A stretch of DNA of 64,000 bases. Origin: Enterococcus songbeiensis. Lineage in GTDB: Bacteria; Bacillota; Bacilli; Lactobacillales; Enterococcaceae. Where the stretch lies: assembly GCF_005405265.1 (NCBI RefSeq), contig NZ_BJDS01000010.1:1-64000 (forward strand). Reading direction: 5' to 3'. A program made the translations under genes and the position numbers. The number at the start of each line of letters is the position of its first letter. Within the stretch, counting starts at the first letter, position 1. This document shows, one piece after another, positions 56,766 to 64,000 of the stretch. A model generated the notes under the pieces. It was given only the letters and a program-made list of their open reading frames with translations, had not been told where the DNA came from and did not search any database.

Positions 56766-58718
56766 ATGAAAAAAGAAGTTTTTGGGAAACTTGCTTTGCT
56801 TTGTTGTCTCTTGCAGGTCCTGAGTCTCCTGTTTCTCAATAAATGGCTGGCAGTTGGCATCGTGATTGTTGCCAATCTTTTTCTTTTTCAAATGCACATT
56901 CGTTTGCGCCGATGGCATCAAATCAGTGAGCAGGAGAGTATCCGAATGTCTGCCAGAGTTGCGCAGGAAAACTCCAAATATTTATCTGAGAAATCACCTT
57001 CCTTGATCTTTATCTATGATGAGCATCAGCAGGTAGAATGGATGAACCAAAATGCGCTGCAACTGCTGCACAAGTACAGCAAGTCTGTTTGGCAGGACTA
57101 TTTGGTCAATTTGCTGAATCACAATAAGGAACAGGGCTTGCTGCATTTACCAGATGATGTATATACCTATTCCATGGATCGAAAAAAAGGAATTCTTTTT
57201 CTATACAATGTCACGGATCAGGAACGGGCAAAGAAGAAACAATTGGCAATTCGTCCGGGAATCGGAATTATTTCGGTAGATAATTATACCGACGTCGTGG
57301 ATAAAATGGATGATAAGGAAGTTTCTTATTTGAATTCCCTGATTACCACGGTTATTTCTGATTGGATCAACGAATATCAGATTTTTTATAAACGCCTGAA
57401 TGCGGAACGTTATTTTTTTGTAGCCCACAATGAAGACATCGATAAAATGGCACAGGATGAATTTTCTTTGATGGAGCGAATCCGCAAAGCCACGGAAGAA
57501 CAGGCACCACCATTGACCATCAGTATTGGTGTAGCGTATGGTTCAGAATCGTTGGTGAAAATTGGGGAAGTTGCCCAAAATAATTTGGATATGGCATTGG
57601 TGCGTGGGGGAGATCAAACCGTTCTCAAAGAAGCGTTGGACGAAGCCAAACCGAAATTTTTCGGCGGCAATACTGCCGGCACTGCAAAGAGAACACGTGT
57701 TCGCTCTCGTGCCATGAGTACGGCGCTGAAAAATATTATCAATGAAAACAATGACATCTATATTATGGGTCACCGTTTTCCAGATATGGACGCAATCGGT
57801 TCGGCTTTTGGGGTTGCTTGTTTGGCGGACTTTCAAGGCAAGACCAATTATATTGTGATTGACGAAAATGAGCTGATTCCTGATGTGGAACGTTGTCTGG
57901 AGGAAATCCATAAACATGAAGAGCTGGAAGCCAAGCTGATTACGGTACAACAGGCGATGGGGCAAATCACCAAGGATAGTTTGCTGATTATGGTGGATTA
58001 CCACAAGCCTTCTCTTTCGATTTCGCAACCTCTTTACGAGCAATTTGAAAAGGTCGTGATTATCGATCATCATCGACGAGGGGATGAATTTCCGTCGAAA
58101 CCGTTATTGACCTATATTGAATCTTCCGCATCTTCTGCCTCGGAATTAGTCAGCGAATTGATCCAATACGAGAGCAACAGTCAGAAGAAACTTGATAAAA
58201 TAACAGCAACACTCCTGCTTTCAGGAATGATTGTGGACACGAAAAGCTTTGCGGTACGAACCAGCAGCCGAACCTTTGACGTTGCCAGTTATTTAAAAGA
58301 CAGCGGAGCAGATGGTGCAATCGTCCAGTACATGTTAAGTACCGATCTAACGTCCTTCTTGGAAATCAGTGAGATGGTGGCAAGCAGTGAATTTATTACC
58401 ACCAGTATCGTGGTTGCCTGCGGATCGGAAGAAAAGCTGTACGACAGCGTTACCGCCGCAAAAACAGCAGATACGTTGCTTTCAATGAATGGCGTGGAAG
58501 CTGCGTTTGTCATCACGAAACGTGAGGACGGCAAAGTGGGAATCAGCGCCCGCAGCAGTGGCAAAGTCAATGTCCAAAAACTTATGGAAACACTAGGGGG
58601 CGGCGGACATTTTACCAACGCAGCGACACAAATTTCCGGAAAAAAGATTAACGAAGTGAAAACAATGTTATATAATGAATTAAAAGAGTACCAAGTGAAA
58701 GAGGGGACCACGGAATGA
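56766..58718 (+). CDS. gdpP: Cyclic-di-AMP phosphodiesterase GdpP
   Basis: Membrane protein that breaks down c-di-AMP and so affects cell-wall stress and beta-lactam tolerance. Two N-terminal membrane helices (about 7-45), a PAS domain (about 75-150), a degenerate GGDEF domain (about 165-300) and a DHH/DHHA1 phosphodiesterase (about 330-645: [38 protein letters not shown]). The ATG at 56766 has GAGGAG upstream, giving 650 residues. It overlaps rplI as ATGA. Confidence 0.95.
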   Translation: MKKEVFGKLALLCCLLQVLSLLFLNKWLAVGIVIVANLFLFQMHIRLRRWHQISEQESIRMSARVAQENSKYLSEKSPSLIFIYDEHQQVEWMNQNALQLLHKYSKSVWQDYLVNLLNHNKEQGLLHLPDDVYTYSMDRKKGILFLYNVTDQERAKKKQLAIRPGIGIISVDNYTDVVDKMDDKEVSYLNSLITTVISDWINEYQIFYKRLNAERYFFVAHNEDIDKMAQDEFSLMERIRKATEEQAPPLTISIGVAYGSESLVKIGEVAQNNLDMALVRGGDQTVLKEALDEAKPKFFGGNTAGTAKRTRVRSRAMSTALKNIINENNDIYIMGHRFPDMDAIGSAFGVACLADFQGKTNYIVIDENELIPDVERCLEEIHKHEELEAKLITVQQAMGQITKDSLLIMVDYHKPSLSISQPLYEQFEKVVIIDHHRRGDEFPSKPLLTYIESSASSASELVSELIQYESNSQKKLDKITATLLLSGMIVDTKSFAVRTSSRTFDVASYLKDSGADGAIVQYMLSTDLTSFLEISEMVASSEFITTSIVVACGSEEKLYDSVTAAKTADTLLSMNGVEAAFVITKREDGKVGISARSSGKVNVQKLMETLGGGGHFTNAATQISGKKINEVKTMLYNELKEYQVKEGTTE

Positions 58719-59164
58719 AAGTAATTTTTATTGAAGATGTCAAAGGCAAAGGCAAAAAAGGCGACATCAAAGAAGTACCAACCGGATATGCACAAAACTA
58801 TTTGCTGAAAAATCATCTGGCAAAAGAAGCGACATCGGAAAGTCTTGCGGAAATGAAGGGCAAGAAAAAAGCCCAAGAAAAACATGAATCAGAAATTTTG
58901 GCAGAAGCCAATCAATTGAAGGCCTTTATTGAAAAAGAAGAAACAGTGGTAGAAATCAAAGCAAAGGCAGGAGAAGACGGCCGTCTCTTTGGCTCGATTC
59001 CTTCAAAACAAATCGCAGAAGGTCTGAAAAAGCAATACGATGTCAAAATTGACAAACGTAAACTCGAATTGGCGAATCCCATTCGGACACTAGGCTATAC
59101 AAAAGTTCCAATCAAGCTACATCCTGAAGTATCAGCGACCCTGAAAGTCCATGTGGCAGAATAA
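58715..59164 (+). CDS. rplI: 50S ribosomal protein L9
   Basis: 149 residues. N-terminal domain [19 protein letters not shown] with NYLLKN, a long connecting helix, and a C-terminal rRNA-binding domain. It overlaps the gdpP stop by 4 nt, so the two are translationally coupled. Confidence 0.96.
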   Translation: MKVIFIEDVKGKGKKGDIKEVPTGYAQNYLLKNHLAKEATSESLAEMKGKKKAQEKHESEILAEANQLKAFIEKEETVVEIKAKAGEDGRLFGSIPSKQIAEGLKKQYDVKIDKRKLELANPIRTLGYTKVPIKLHPEVSATLKVHVAE

Positions 59165-59302
59165 GTAACCAAGTGAAAACAACAGCTTACAGGCTCAGAA
59201 GTTTCCTTCTGGGCCTATATTGTGCTTTCCTAAAATATCTTGTAGAATTAGTAGACCGAAATGATTTTAAAAGACTGATTTTTCCTAGTAACGCAAACCT
59301 GC

Positions 59303-59381
59303 CAGTTCCACTAATGTACAGTGTCTAGTGGAATGGGGATAGGGCATGAGAAACAGACTAAATTTTCTGTAAAGAAAATTT
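59303..59381 (+). promoter_or_regulatory. Recurring two-hairpin leader element, copy C (before dnaB)
   Basis: CCAG, hairpin 1 TTCCACTA/TAGTGGAA (59306-59333), box GGGCATGAGAAACAGACT, hairpin 2 AAATTTTCT/AGAAAATTT (59360-59381), TTTAATAC, then AAGGAG of the helicase gene. Confidence 0.7.
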
Positions 59382-59410
59382 AATACTTTAAAACGAATAA
59401 GGAGAACACA

Positions 59411-60772
59411 ATGGTAGAATGGCAAGATCGGATGCCGCCGCAAGACATTGAAGCAGAACAAGCTGTCTTGGGAGCAATTTTTCTTGAACCAGATGAATTG
59501 ATCAATGCGATGGAAGTCGTTGAAGCCAAAGACTTCTATCAAAGACGGCATCAAATCATTTTTCAAGGAATGATCAATTTAAGCGACCGCAATGAAGCGA
59601 TCGATGTAGTGACATTAAAGGCGGAAGTCGAAAAAAGCAATGCGCTGGAGGATATCGGTGGTGTCAGTTATTTGGTGGAGTTGAGCCAGACAACGCCTTA
59701 CGCCGGCAGTATCGGCTTTTATGCGAAAATTGTCAGCGACAAGGCACTTTTGCGTAATCTGATCCAAGCAGCCAATCAAATCGTTACAGAAGGCTTTGAA
59801 CAAAGCGGTGATATTTCCGCTATCGTTGAAAATGCAGAGAAACGGATTTTAGAGGTTTCCGAGCGCCGCAACAGCAATGGGTTCCAAATGATTGCAGATG
59901 TACTGACACAAGCCATCGAAAACATCGATCAATTGGCGCAAAATAATGAAGAAATCACGGGACTTCCCACCGGCTACCCAGCATTAGATAAAATGACAGC
60001 AGGATTGCAGGAAGAAGAATTGATTATCCTTGCTGCCCGACCAGCTGTCGGAAAAACAGCTTTTGCTTTGAATATTGCGCAAAATATCGGTACAAAAACC
60101 GATCGTTCCGTGGCTATTTTTAGTTTGGAAATGGGGGCAGAGTCCTTGGTACGGCGGATGCTTTGTGCGGAAGGATCGATTGAAGCCAGCCATTTGCGTA
60201 CTGGACAATTGACGGAAGAAGAATGGCGTAATTTGATTATTGCCATGGGAAGTTTATCCAAGGCCAATATTTATATCGATGATACTCCCGGAATCAAAAT
60301 CTCGGAGATTCGTGCCCGTTGTCGCCGATTAGCCCAAGAAAAGAAAAATCTTGGACTGATTTTAATCGATTATTTGCAGTTGATTGAAGGAACGGGTCGG
60401 GAAAACCGCCAACAAGAAGTTTCCGAAATTTCCCGGCAACTAAAAAAATTAGCCAAAGAATTAAAAGTACCTGTCATCGCCTTGTCCCAGCTTTCACGGG
60501 GTGTGGAGCAACGGCAGGACAAACGCCCCGTGTTGAGTGATATCCGTGAATCCGGATCAATCGAGCAGGATGCGGATATCGTTGCCTTTTTGTATCGGGA
60601 GGATTACTACCAACGAGACGGGGAAGAGGACGCCCCTGAAGAAGCCCACAACGACAATATCGTTGAAGTCATCATTGAAAAAAACCGGAGCGGGGCACGG
60701 GGGACGGTAGAATTGTTATTTATCAAGGAGTACAACAAATTCTCCTCCTTGTCACCAAGAGAAGAATTTTGA
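59411..60772 (+). CDS. dnaB: Replicative DNA helicase (DnaB; DnaC in Bacillus naming)
   Basis: Hexameric 5'-3' helicase of the replication fork. The N-terminal collar (PPQDIEAEQAVLGAIFLEP) and RecA-like domain with ARPAVGKTAFALN, DYLQLIEG and LSQLSRGVEQR are complete. 453 residues. It follows leader copy C and is followed by a strong terminator. Confidence 0.97.
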   Translation: MVEWQDRMPPQDIEAEQAVLGAIFLEPDELINAMEVVEAKDFYQRRHQIIFQGMINLSDRNEAIDVVTLKAEVEKSNALEDIGGVSYLVELSQTTPYAGSIGFYAKIVSDKALLRNLIQAANQIVTEGFEQSGDISAIVENAEKRILEVSERRNSNGFQMIADVLTQAIENIDQLAQNNEEITGLPTGYPALDKMTAGLQEEELIILAARPAVGKTAFALNIAQNIGTKTDRSVAIFSLEMGAESLVRRMLCAEGSIEASHLRTGQLTEEEWRNLIIAMGSLSKANIYIDDTPGIKISEIRARCRRLAQEKKNLGLILIDYLQLIEGTGRENRQQEVSEISRQLKKLAKELKVPVIALSQLSRGVEQRQDKRPVLSDIRESGSIEQDADIVAFLYREDYYQRDGEEDAPEEAHNDNIVEVIIEKNRSGARGTVELLFIKEYNKFSSLSPREEF

Positions 60773-60775
60773 GCC

Positions 60776-60808
60776 AAAAGCAGAAGGTTGCGGCCTTCTG
60801 CTTTTTTT
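60776..60808 (+). terminator. Terminator of the replicative helicase gene
   Basis: AAAAGCAGAAGG/CCTTCTGCTTTT followed by TTTTT. Confidence 0.88.
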
Positions 60809-60863
60809 CTGCAATTTTTTTGATTATTCATGAAAAAAAGGTTTTTTTGACTCAATCCAAAAT

Positions 60864-60910
60864 AATGTTCGTGTTTTACTAGATTAATTAATAAAATTAA
60901 AACGAATATT
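60864..60910. promoter_or_regulatory. Possible inverted PurBox pair before purA
   Basis: ATGTTCGTGTTTT (60865-60877) reads on the minus strand as AAAACACGAACAT, one change from the PurR box core CCGAAC. AAAACGAATATT (60898-60909) is a second, weaker copy in opposite orientation. Two inverted boxes are the known PurR arrangement, but spacing here is wider than typical. Confidence 0.35.
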
Positions 60911-60984
60911 CGATTATTAGTTGCCTTAGGGGAGGATTATTGATACAATAATTCAGGATCAAGAAGAAAGAATGAGGTGTTCGA

Positions 60985-62277
60985 ATGTCATCAGTAGTTG
61001 TAGTAGGAACACAATGGGGCGACGAAGGCAAAGGAAAAATCACAGACTTTTTAAGTGAAAATGCAGAAGTGATCGCTCGTTACCAAGGAGGAGACAATGC
61101 CGGACATACCATCAAATTCGACGGTGTGACCTATAAATTGCATTTGATTCCGTCCGGGATATTTTACAAAGATAAAATCAGCGTAATCGGAAACGGTGTT
61201 GTGGTTAATCCGAAATCCCTCGTGACCGAATTGAACTATTTGAAAGAACACAAGGTGCAAACCGACAATCTGCGGATTTCTGATCGGGCGCATGTTATCT
61301 TGCCTTACCATATCAAATTGGATCAATTACAAGAAGATGCGAAGGGCGACAATAAAATCGGTACCACCATCAAAGGGATCGGACCTGCGTATATGGATAA
61401 AGCCGCTCGTGTGGGGATTCGGATTGCCGATTTATTAGATAAAGAAATTTTTGAAGAACGGTTACGGATCAATTTGGAAGAAAAAAATCGTCAATTCGTG
61501 AAAATGTTTGATTCAGAACCAATCACTTTTGAAGAAATTTTTGAAGAATATTATGAATATGGTCAACAAATCAAAAAATATGTCACCGATACTTCAGTTA
61601 TTTTAAATGATGCTCTTGATGCAGGTAAACGGGTGTTATTTGAAGGCGCGCAAGGGGTAATGCTGGATATCGATCAAGGAACCTATCCATTTGTGACCTC
61701 CTCCAATCCGGTAGCCGGCGGGGTAACCATCGGCAGCGGCGTTGGTCCATCAAAAATCAATAAAGTTGTTGGCGTCTGCAAAGCCTACACATCACGAGTG
61801 GGGGATGGTCCATTTCCGACTGAATTATTTGATGAAACCGGCGAACGCATTCGGGAAGTCGGCCGCGAATACGGGACAACAACAGGACGTCCCCGTCGTG
61901 TCGGCTGGTTTGATTCCGTGGTAATGCGCCATTCAAAACGAGTTTCCGGGATCACTAATCTGTCATTGAATTCGATTGATGTCCTGAGCGGATTAGAAAC
62001 TGTTAAAATTTGTACGGCTTATGAACTTGACGGGGAATTAATTTATCATTACCCAGCAAGTTTGAAGGAATTGAAACGGTGCAAACCAGTCTACGAAGAA
62101 CTTCCTGGCTGGAGTGAAGATATCACCAGCTGTAAAACACTAAGTGAATTGCCTGAAAATGCCCGTAATTATGTACGACGGGTGTCCGAATTAGTCGGTG
62201 TACGCATCTCGACTTTCTCTGTTGGACCCGACCGTACTCAAACCAATATTTTGGAAAGTGTCTGGGCACAAATCTAA
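60985..62277 (+). CDS. purA: Adenylosuccinate synthetase
   Basis: Joins IMP and aspartate using GTP, the first step to [17 protein letters not shown] and GDNAGHTIK at the N-terminus and the C-terminal [14 protein letters not shown] are intact. 430 residues. Together with guaB at 8039 the window holds both branch-point enzymes from IMP. Monocistronic with its own terminator. Confidence 0.97.
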   Translation: MSSVVVVGTQWGDEGKGKITDFLSENAEVIARYQGGDNAGHTIKFDGVTYKLHLIPSGIFYKDKISVIGNGVVVNPKSLVTELNYLKEHKVQTDNLRISDRAHVILPYHIKLDQLQEDAKGDNKIGTTIKGIGPAYMDKAARVGIRIADLLDKEIFEERLRINLEEKNRQFVKMFDSEPITFEEIFEEYYEYGQQIKKYVTDTSVILNDALDAGKRVLFEGAQGVMLDIDQGTYPFVTSSNPVAGGVTIGSGVGPSKINKVVGVCKAYTSRVGDGPFPTELFDETGERIREVGREYGTTTGRPRRVGWFDSVVMRHSKRVSGITNLSLNSIDVLSGLETVKICTAYELDGELIYHYPASLKELKRCKPVYEELPGWSEDITSCKTLSELPENARNYVRRVSELVGVRISTFSVGPDRTQTNILESVWAQI

Positions 62278-62294
62278 GCAGCAATAAATCGATC

Positions 62295-62343
62295 AAAAAG
62301 AGATGCTGATTCCGTAAAAAAAACGGTGTCAGCGACTCTTTTT
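62295..62343 (+). terminator. Terminator of purA
   Basis: AAAAAGAG-aTGCTGA...TCAGCGa-CTCTTTTT stem with an inner CCGT/ACGG, then G and seven T. Confidence 0.85.
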
Positions 62344-62396
62344 GTTTTTTTATTGCTATTCTATGATAAAATGGGAATAGATTTAAGTGGATACAA

Positions 62397-62467
62397 CTTC
62401 ACCGAGAAGGTTTCGTGAAGGAGAGACAAATGCGAAAATCAAACTAAATTTTCTAAAAGGAAAATGG
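62397..62467 (+). promoter_or_regulatory. Recurring two-hairpin leader element, copy E (before degV)
   Basis: Hairpin 1 is CTTCAC/GTGAAG (62397-62420), a changed but still paired stem at the place of TTCCACT/AGTGGAA. The box ATGCGAAAATCAAACT and hairpin 2 ATTTTCT/GGAAAAT (62448-62465, one wobble) follow, then AGGAGG of the degV gene. Confidence 0.6.
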
Positions 62468-62491
62468 ATCACCAAAATAGGAGGCATCGTT

Positions 62492-63361
62492 ATGTACCAA
62501 ATCATTACTGACTCATGCTGCGACATTCCTTTTCAACAGTTGGAAGAAGTCGGGGTTGCTTATATTCCCATGCTGATTGAAATGGATGGACAAGAATATG
62601 TAGACGATCTTGGTAAGACCTTTGATTACGAACAATTTCTTGAAAAAATAAAAGCCAATCACCAAGCAACGACAACACAGATCAATGTCGGTCGCTACGT
62701 GGAATTTTTCCGTCCTTATGTGGAACAACAAACACCGATTTTGTATTTGGCATTTTCTTCTGGAATGAGCGGTTCTTATAATAGCGCCTTGCAAGCAGTC
62801 GCTTTGCTGAAAGAAGACTACCCGGAAGTACAGATTACTGTCGTTGACACATTGGCGGCTTGTGCCGGTGAGGGACTGCTGGTCATGGAAGCACAAAAAC
62901 GCCAAGCTCAAGGCAAAACTTTGGAAGAAGTAGCACAATGGGTCGAAAAAAACAAAATGAACCTGCAATCATGGGTAACCGTGGATGATTTGAAACATTT
63001 GGAACGAGGCGGACGTATCTCAAAAACCGCAGCGGCAGTCGGCGGGTTATTGAATGTCAAACCGATCATTCATGTGGATGCTACGGGGCATTTAAAAAAC
63101 GTGGACAAAGTGCGGGGACGGAACAAATCCTTGCAGAAAGTGGCGGACGAAACCATCAATCGCATCGCTTCTAAAGAAGATCAAATCATTTATATCGCCT
63201 ATTCCGGAGATCGCCCAAGTGCTGAAAAAGTGGCAGATCTGCTAAAACAAAAAATAACCATCAAAGAATTGAAGCTGCTGCCGATGGGACCAACCATCGC
63301 CAGTCATACCGGCTACGGCTGTATCGCTGTCTTTTCCTTTGGTGAAGTGCGCGTGGATTAA
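62492..63361 (+). CDS. DegV-family fatty-acid-binding protein
   Basis: A 289-residue DegV protein (start YQIITDSCCDIP, then SSGMSGSYNSA and the C-terminal domain with GPTIASHTGYGCIAVF). Family members bind a fatty acid; some are FakB subunits that present exogenous fatty acids to FakA kinase. Whether this one is FakB cannot be told here. The ATG at 62492 has AGGAGG 7 nt upstream. It follows leader copy E. Confidence 0.9.
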   Translation: MYQIITDSCCDIPFQQLEEVGVAYIPMLIEMDGQEYVDDLGKTFDYEQFLEKIKANHQATTTQINVGRYVEFFRPYVEQQTPILYLAFSSGMSGSYNSALQAVALLKEDYPEVQITVVDTLAACAGEGLLVMEAQKRQAQGKTLEEVAQWVEKNKMNLQSWVTVDDLKHLERGGRISKTAAAVGGLLNVKPIIHVDATGHLKNVDKVRGRNKSLQKVADETINRIASKEDQIIYIAYSGDRPSAEKVADLLKQKITIKELKLLPMGPTIASHTGYGCIAVFSFGEVRVD

Positions 63362-63362
63362 G

Positions 63363-63427
63363 TTGAATAAAAAAATCTTGTATCCTCTTAAACAGTTAGT
63401 CTGAGGATACAAGATTTTTTTATTCAA
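63363..63427. terminator. Bidirectional terminator between degV and the LacI-type gene
   Basis: Perfect 25-bp arms (63363-63387 and 63403-63427; core AATCTTGTATCCTC) with A7 and T7 tracts on the two sides, so it works for both converging genes. The LacI-type stop codon lies in the right arm. Confidence 0.92.
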
Positions 63428-64000
63428 TTATATTAGTTAGAATTTTAGTAACAACGGTATTTGAATCAGTGATTTCTAGTTTTTCTTGAAGCAAACTGGC
63501 AACTTCAATTCCTAATTCATAAGGATTTTGTTTTACAAAGGTAATAATATTTTTAGAAAAAATCTGTTGAAAAGTAATTTGACCATAGGAAGCTATCGGA
63601 TAAAGTACACGATCTTTATCACTAAAATTTTCATACATTTCTGTAATTATACCTGAAGTCATGGTATTACTTAATGAAATAATACCACATCCATTAGGAA
63701 AATCAGTTCTAATTTTTGAAAATATTTTTTTAGCATTTTTCTCGTTATATTGTCCATCGTAATAGTGAAAAGGAATATTTTTTTCTCCCAAAGCTTTTTT
63801 TACGCCCTGAATTCGCTCATACCCGATAGAAAGATATTCATAACCACCAAGTAAAGCAATTTCTTTAACAGTAGTTGTTTCCAAAAATTTAATAGTCAGT
63901 TCATAAGCAGATTTATTATTTGACTCTCCAACAAAATCTATTCGCGGTTTAATATCTATTAAGCGATCTACTGTGATAATTTTTGTTCCCATTTTTACTA
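63420..64000 (-). CDS. LacI/GalR-type regulator, partial (5' end beyond the window)
   Basis: The frame is open to the right edge, so only about 193 C-terminal residues are present. KIITVDRLI, VGESNNKSAYELTIKFLE and IALLGGYEYLSIGYERIQGVKKAL are typical of the periplasmic-binding-protein-like effector domain of LacI/GalR repressors. The DNA-binding domain must lie beyond 64000. It is more AT-rich than the housekeeping genes. The probable ligand is a sugar, not identifiable here. Confidence 0.8.
   Translation of the reverse strand, partial: VKMGTKIITVDRLIDIKPRIDFVGESNNKSAYELTIKFLETTTVKEIALLGGYEYLSIGYERIQGVKKALGEKNIPFHYYDGQYNEKNAKKIFSKIRTDFPNGCGIISLSNTMTSGIITEMYENFSDKDRVLYPIASYGQITFQQIFSKNIITFVKQNPYELGIEVASLLQEKLEITDSNTVVTKILTNIIE

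Overview
The window looks like a chromosomal segment around the replication origin of a low-GC Gram-positive bacterium, most probably Enterococcus or a close relative. The order rpmH-rnpA-yidC-jag / dnaA-dnaN-yaaA-recF-gyrB-gyrA-rpsF-ssb-rpsR-gdpP-rplI-dnaB-purA surrounds clusters of DnaA boxes and a DnaA-trio unwinding site. parAB, four parS sites, mnmE-mnmG, a croRS-like pair next to serS, and a tyrS-tdc-tyrP-nhaC tyramine operon all fit that assignment. I do not assign a species.

Layout. 1-415: no gene, but two rRNA-type promoters point out of the left edge. 416-7940: croRS, T-box-controlled serS, a peptidoglycan deacetylase with a WalR-type box, a Crp/Fnr regulator divergent from a small gene plus MFS transporter. 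8039-16993 (minus): guaB, recQ, a DUF1129 membrane protein, ychF, DUF951, parB, parA, rsmG and a FusB-like EF-G-binding protein with an elaborate attenuator leader. 17218-20452 (minus): an SPFH/NfeD-like pair and a heavy-metal P-type ATPase with a CPG motif. 20617-27025 is an accessory stretch: a decayed HIT gene, an FtsX-like orphan, several GNAT acetyltransferases (one frameshifted), a MarR-paiA-B3/4 operon, small membrane proteins and three copies of a terminator-bearing 3' UTR repeat. 27231-30580: mnmE-mnmG. 30854-37235: tyrS-tdc-tyrP-nhaC. 37761-42488: MarR plus a heterodimeric ABC exporter. 42935-62277: the origin and its housekeeping genes. 62492 to the end: a DegV-family gene and a LacI-type regulator cut by the right edge.

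How it works together. Genes left of dnaA are mostly on the minus strand and those to the right on the plus strand, so both arms are transcribed away from the origin. ParA/ParB and parS segregate the origin region. MnmE/MnmG modify tRNA. YidC and Jag serve membrane insertion and RNA binding. The tyr operon decarboxylates tyrosine to tyramine and exchanges the two, which protects against acid.

The most unusual signals are regulatory RNA. First, a leader peptide with three successive mutually exclusive hairpins sits before the FusB-like gene and has the layout of a drug-inducible translational attenuator. Second, a two-hairpin leader element recurs before DUF951-ychF, dnaN, gyrA, dnaB and a degV gene, with a compensated stem in one copy. 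Third, a roughly 115-bp 3' UTR repeat ends in an intrinsic terminator after three unrelated genes. Fourth, an intrinsic terminator lies inside the mnmE leader. No CRISPR array, insertion sequence, prophage or recognisable defence system is visible.
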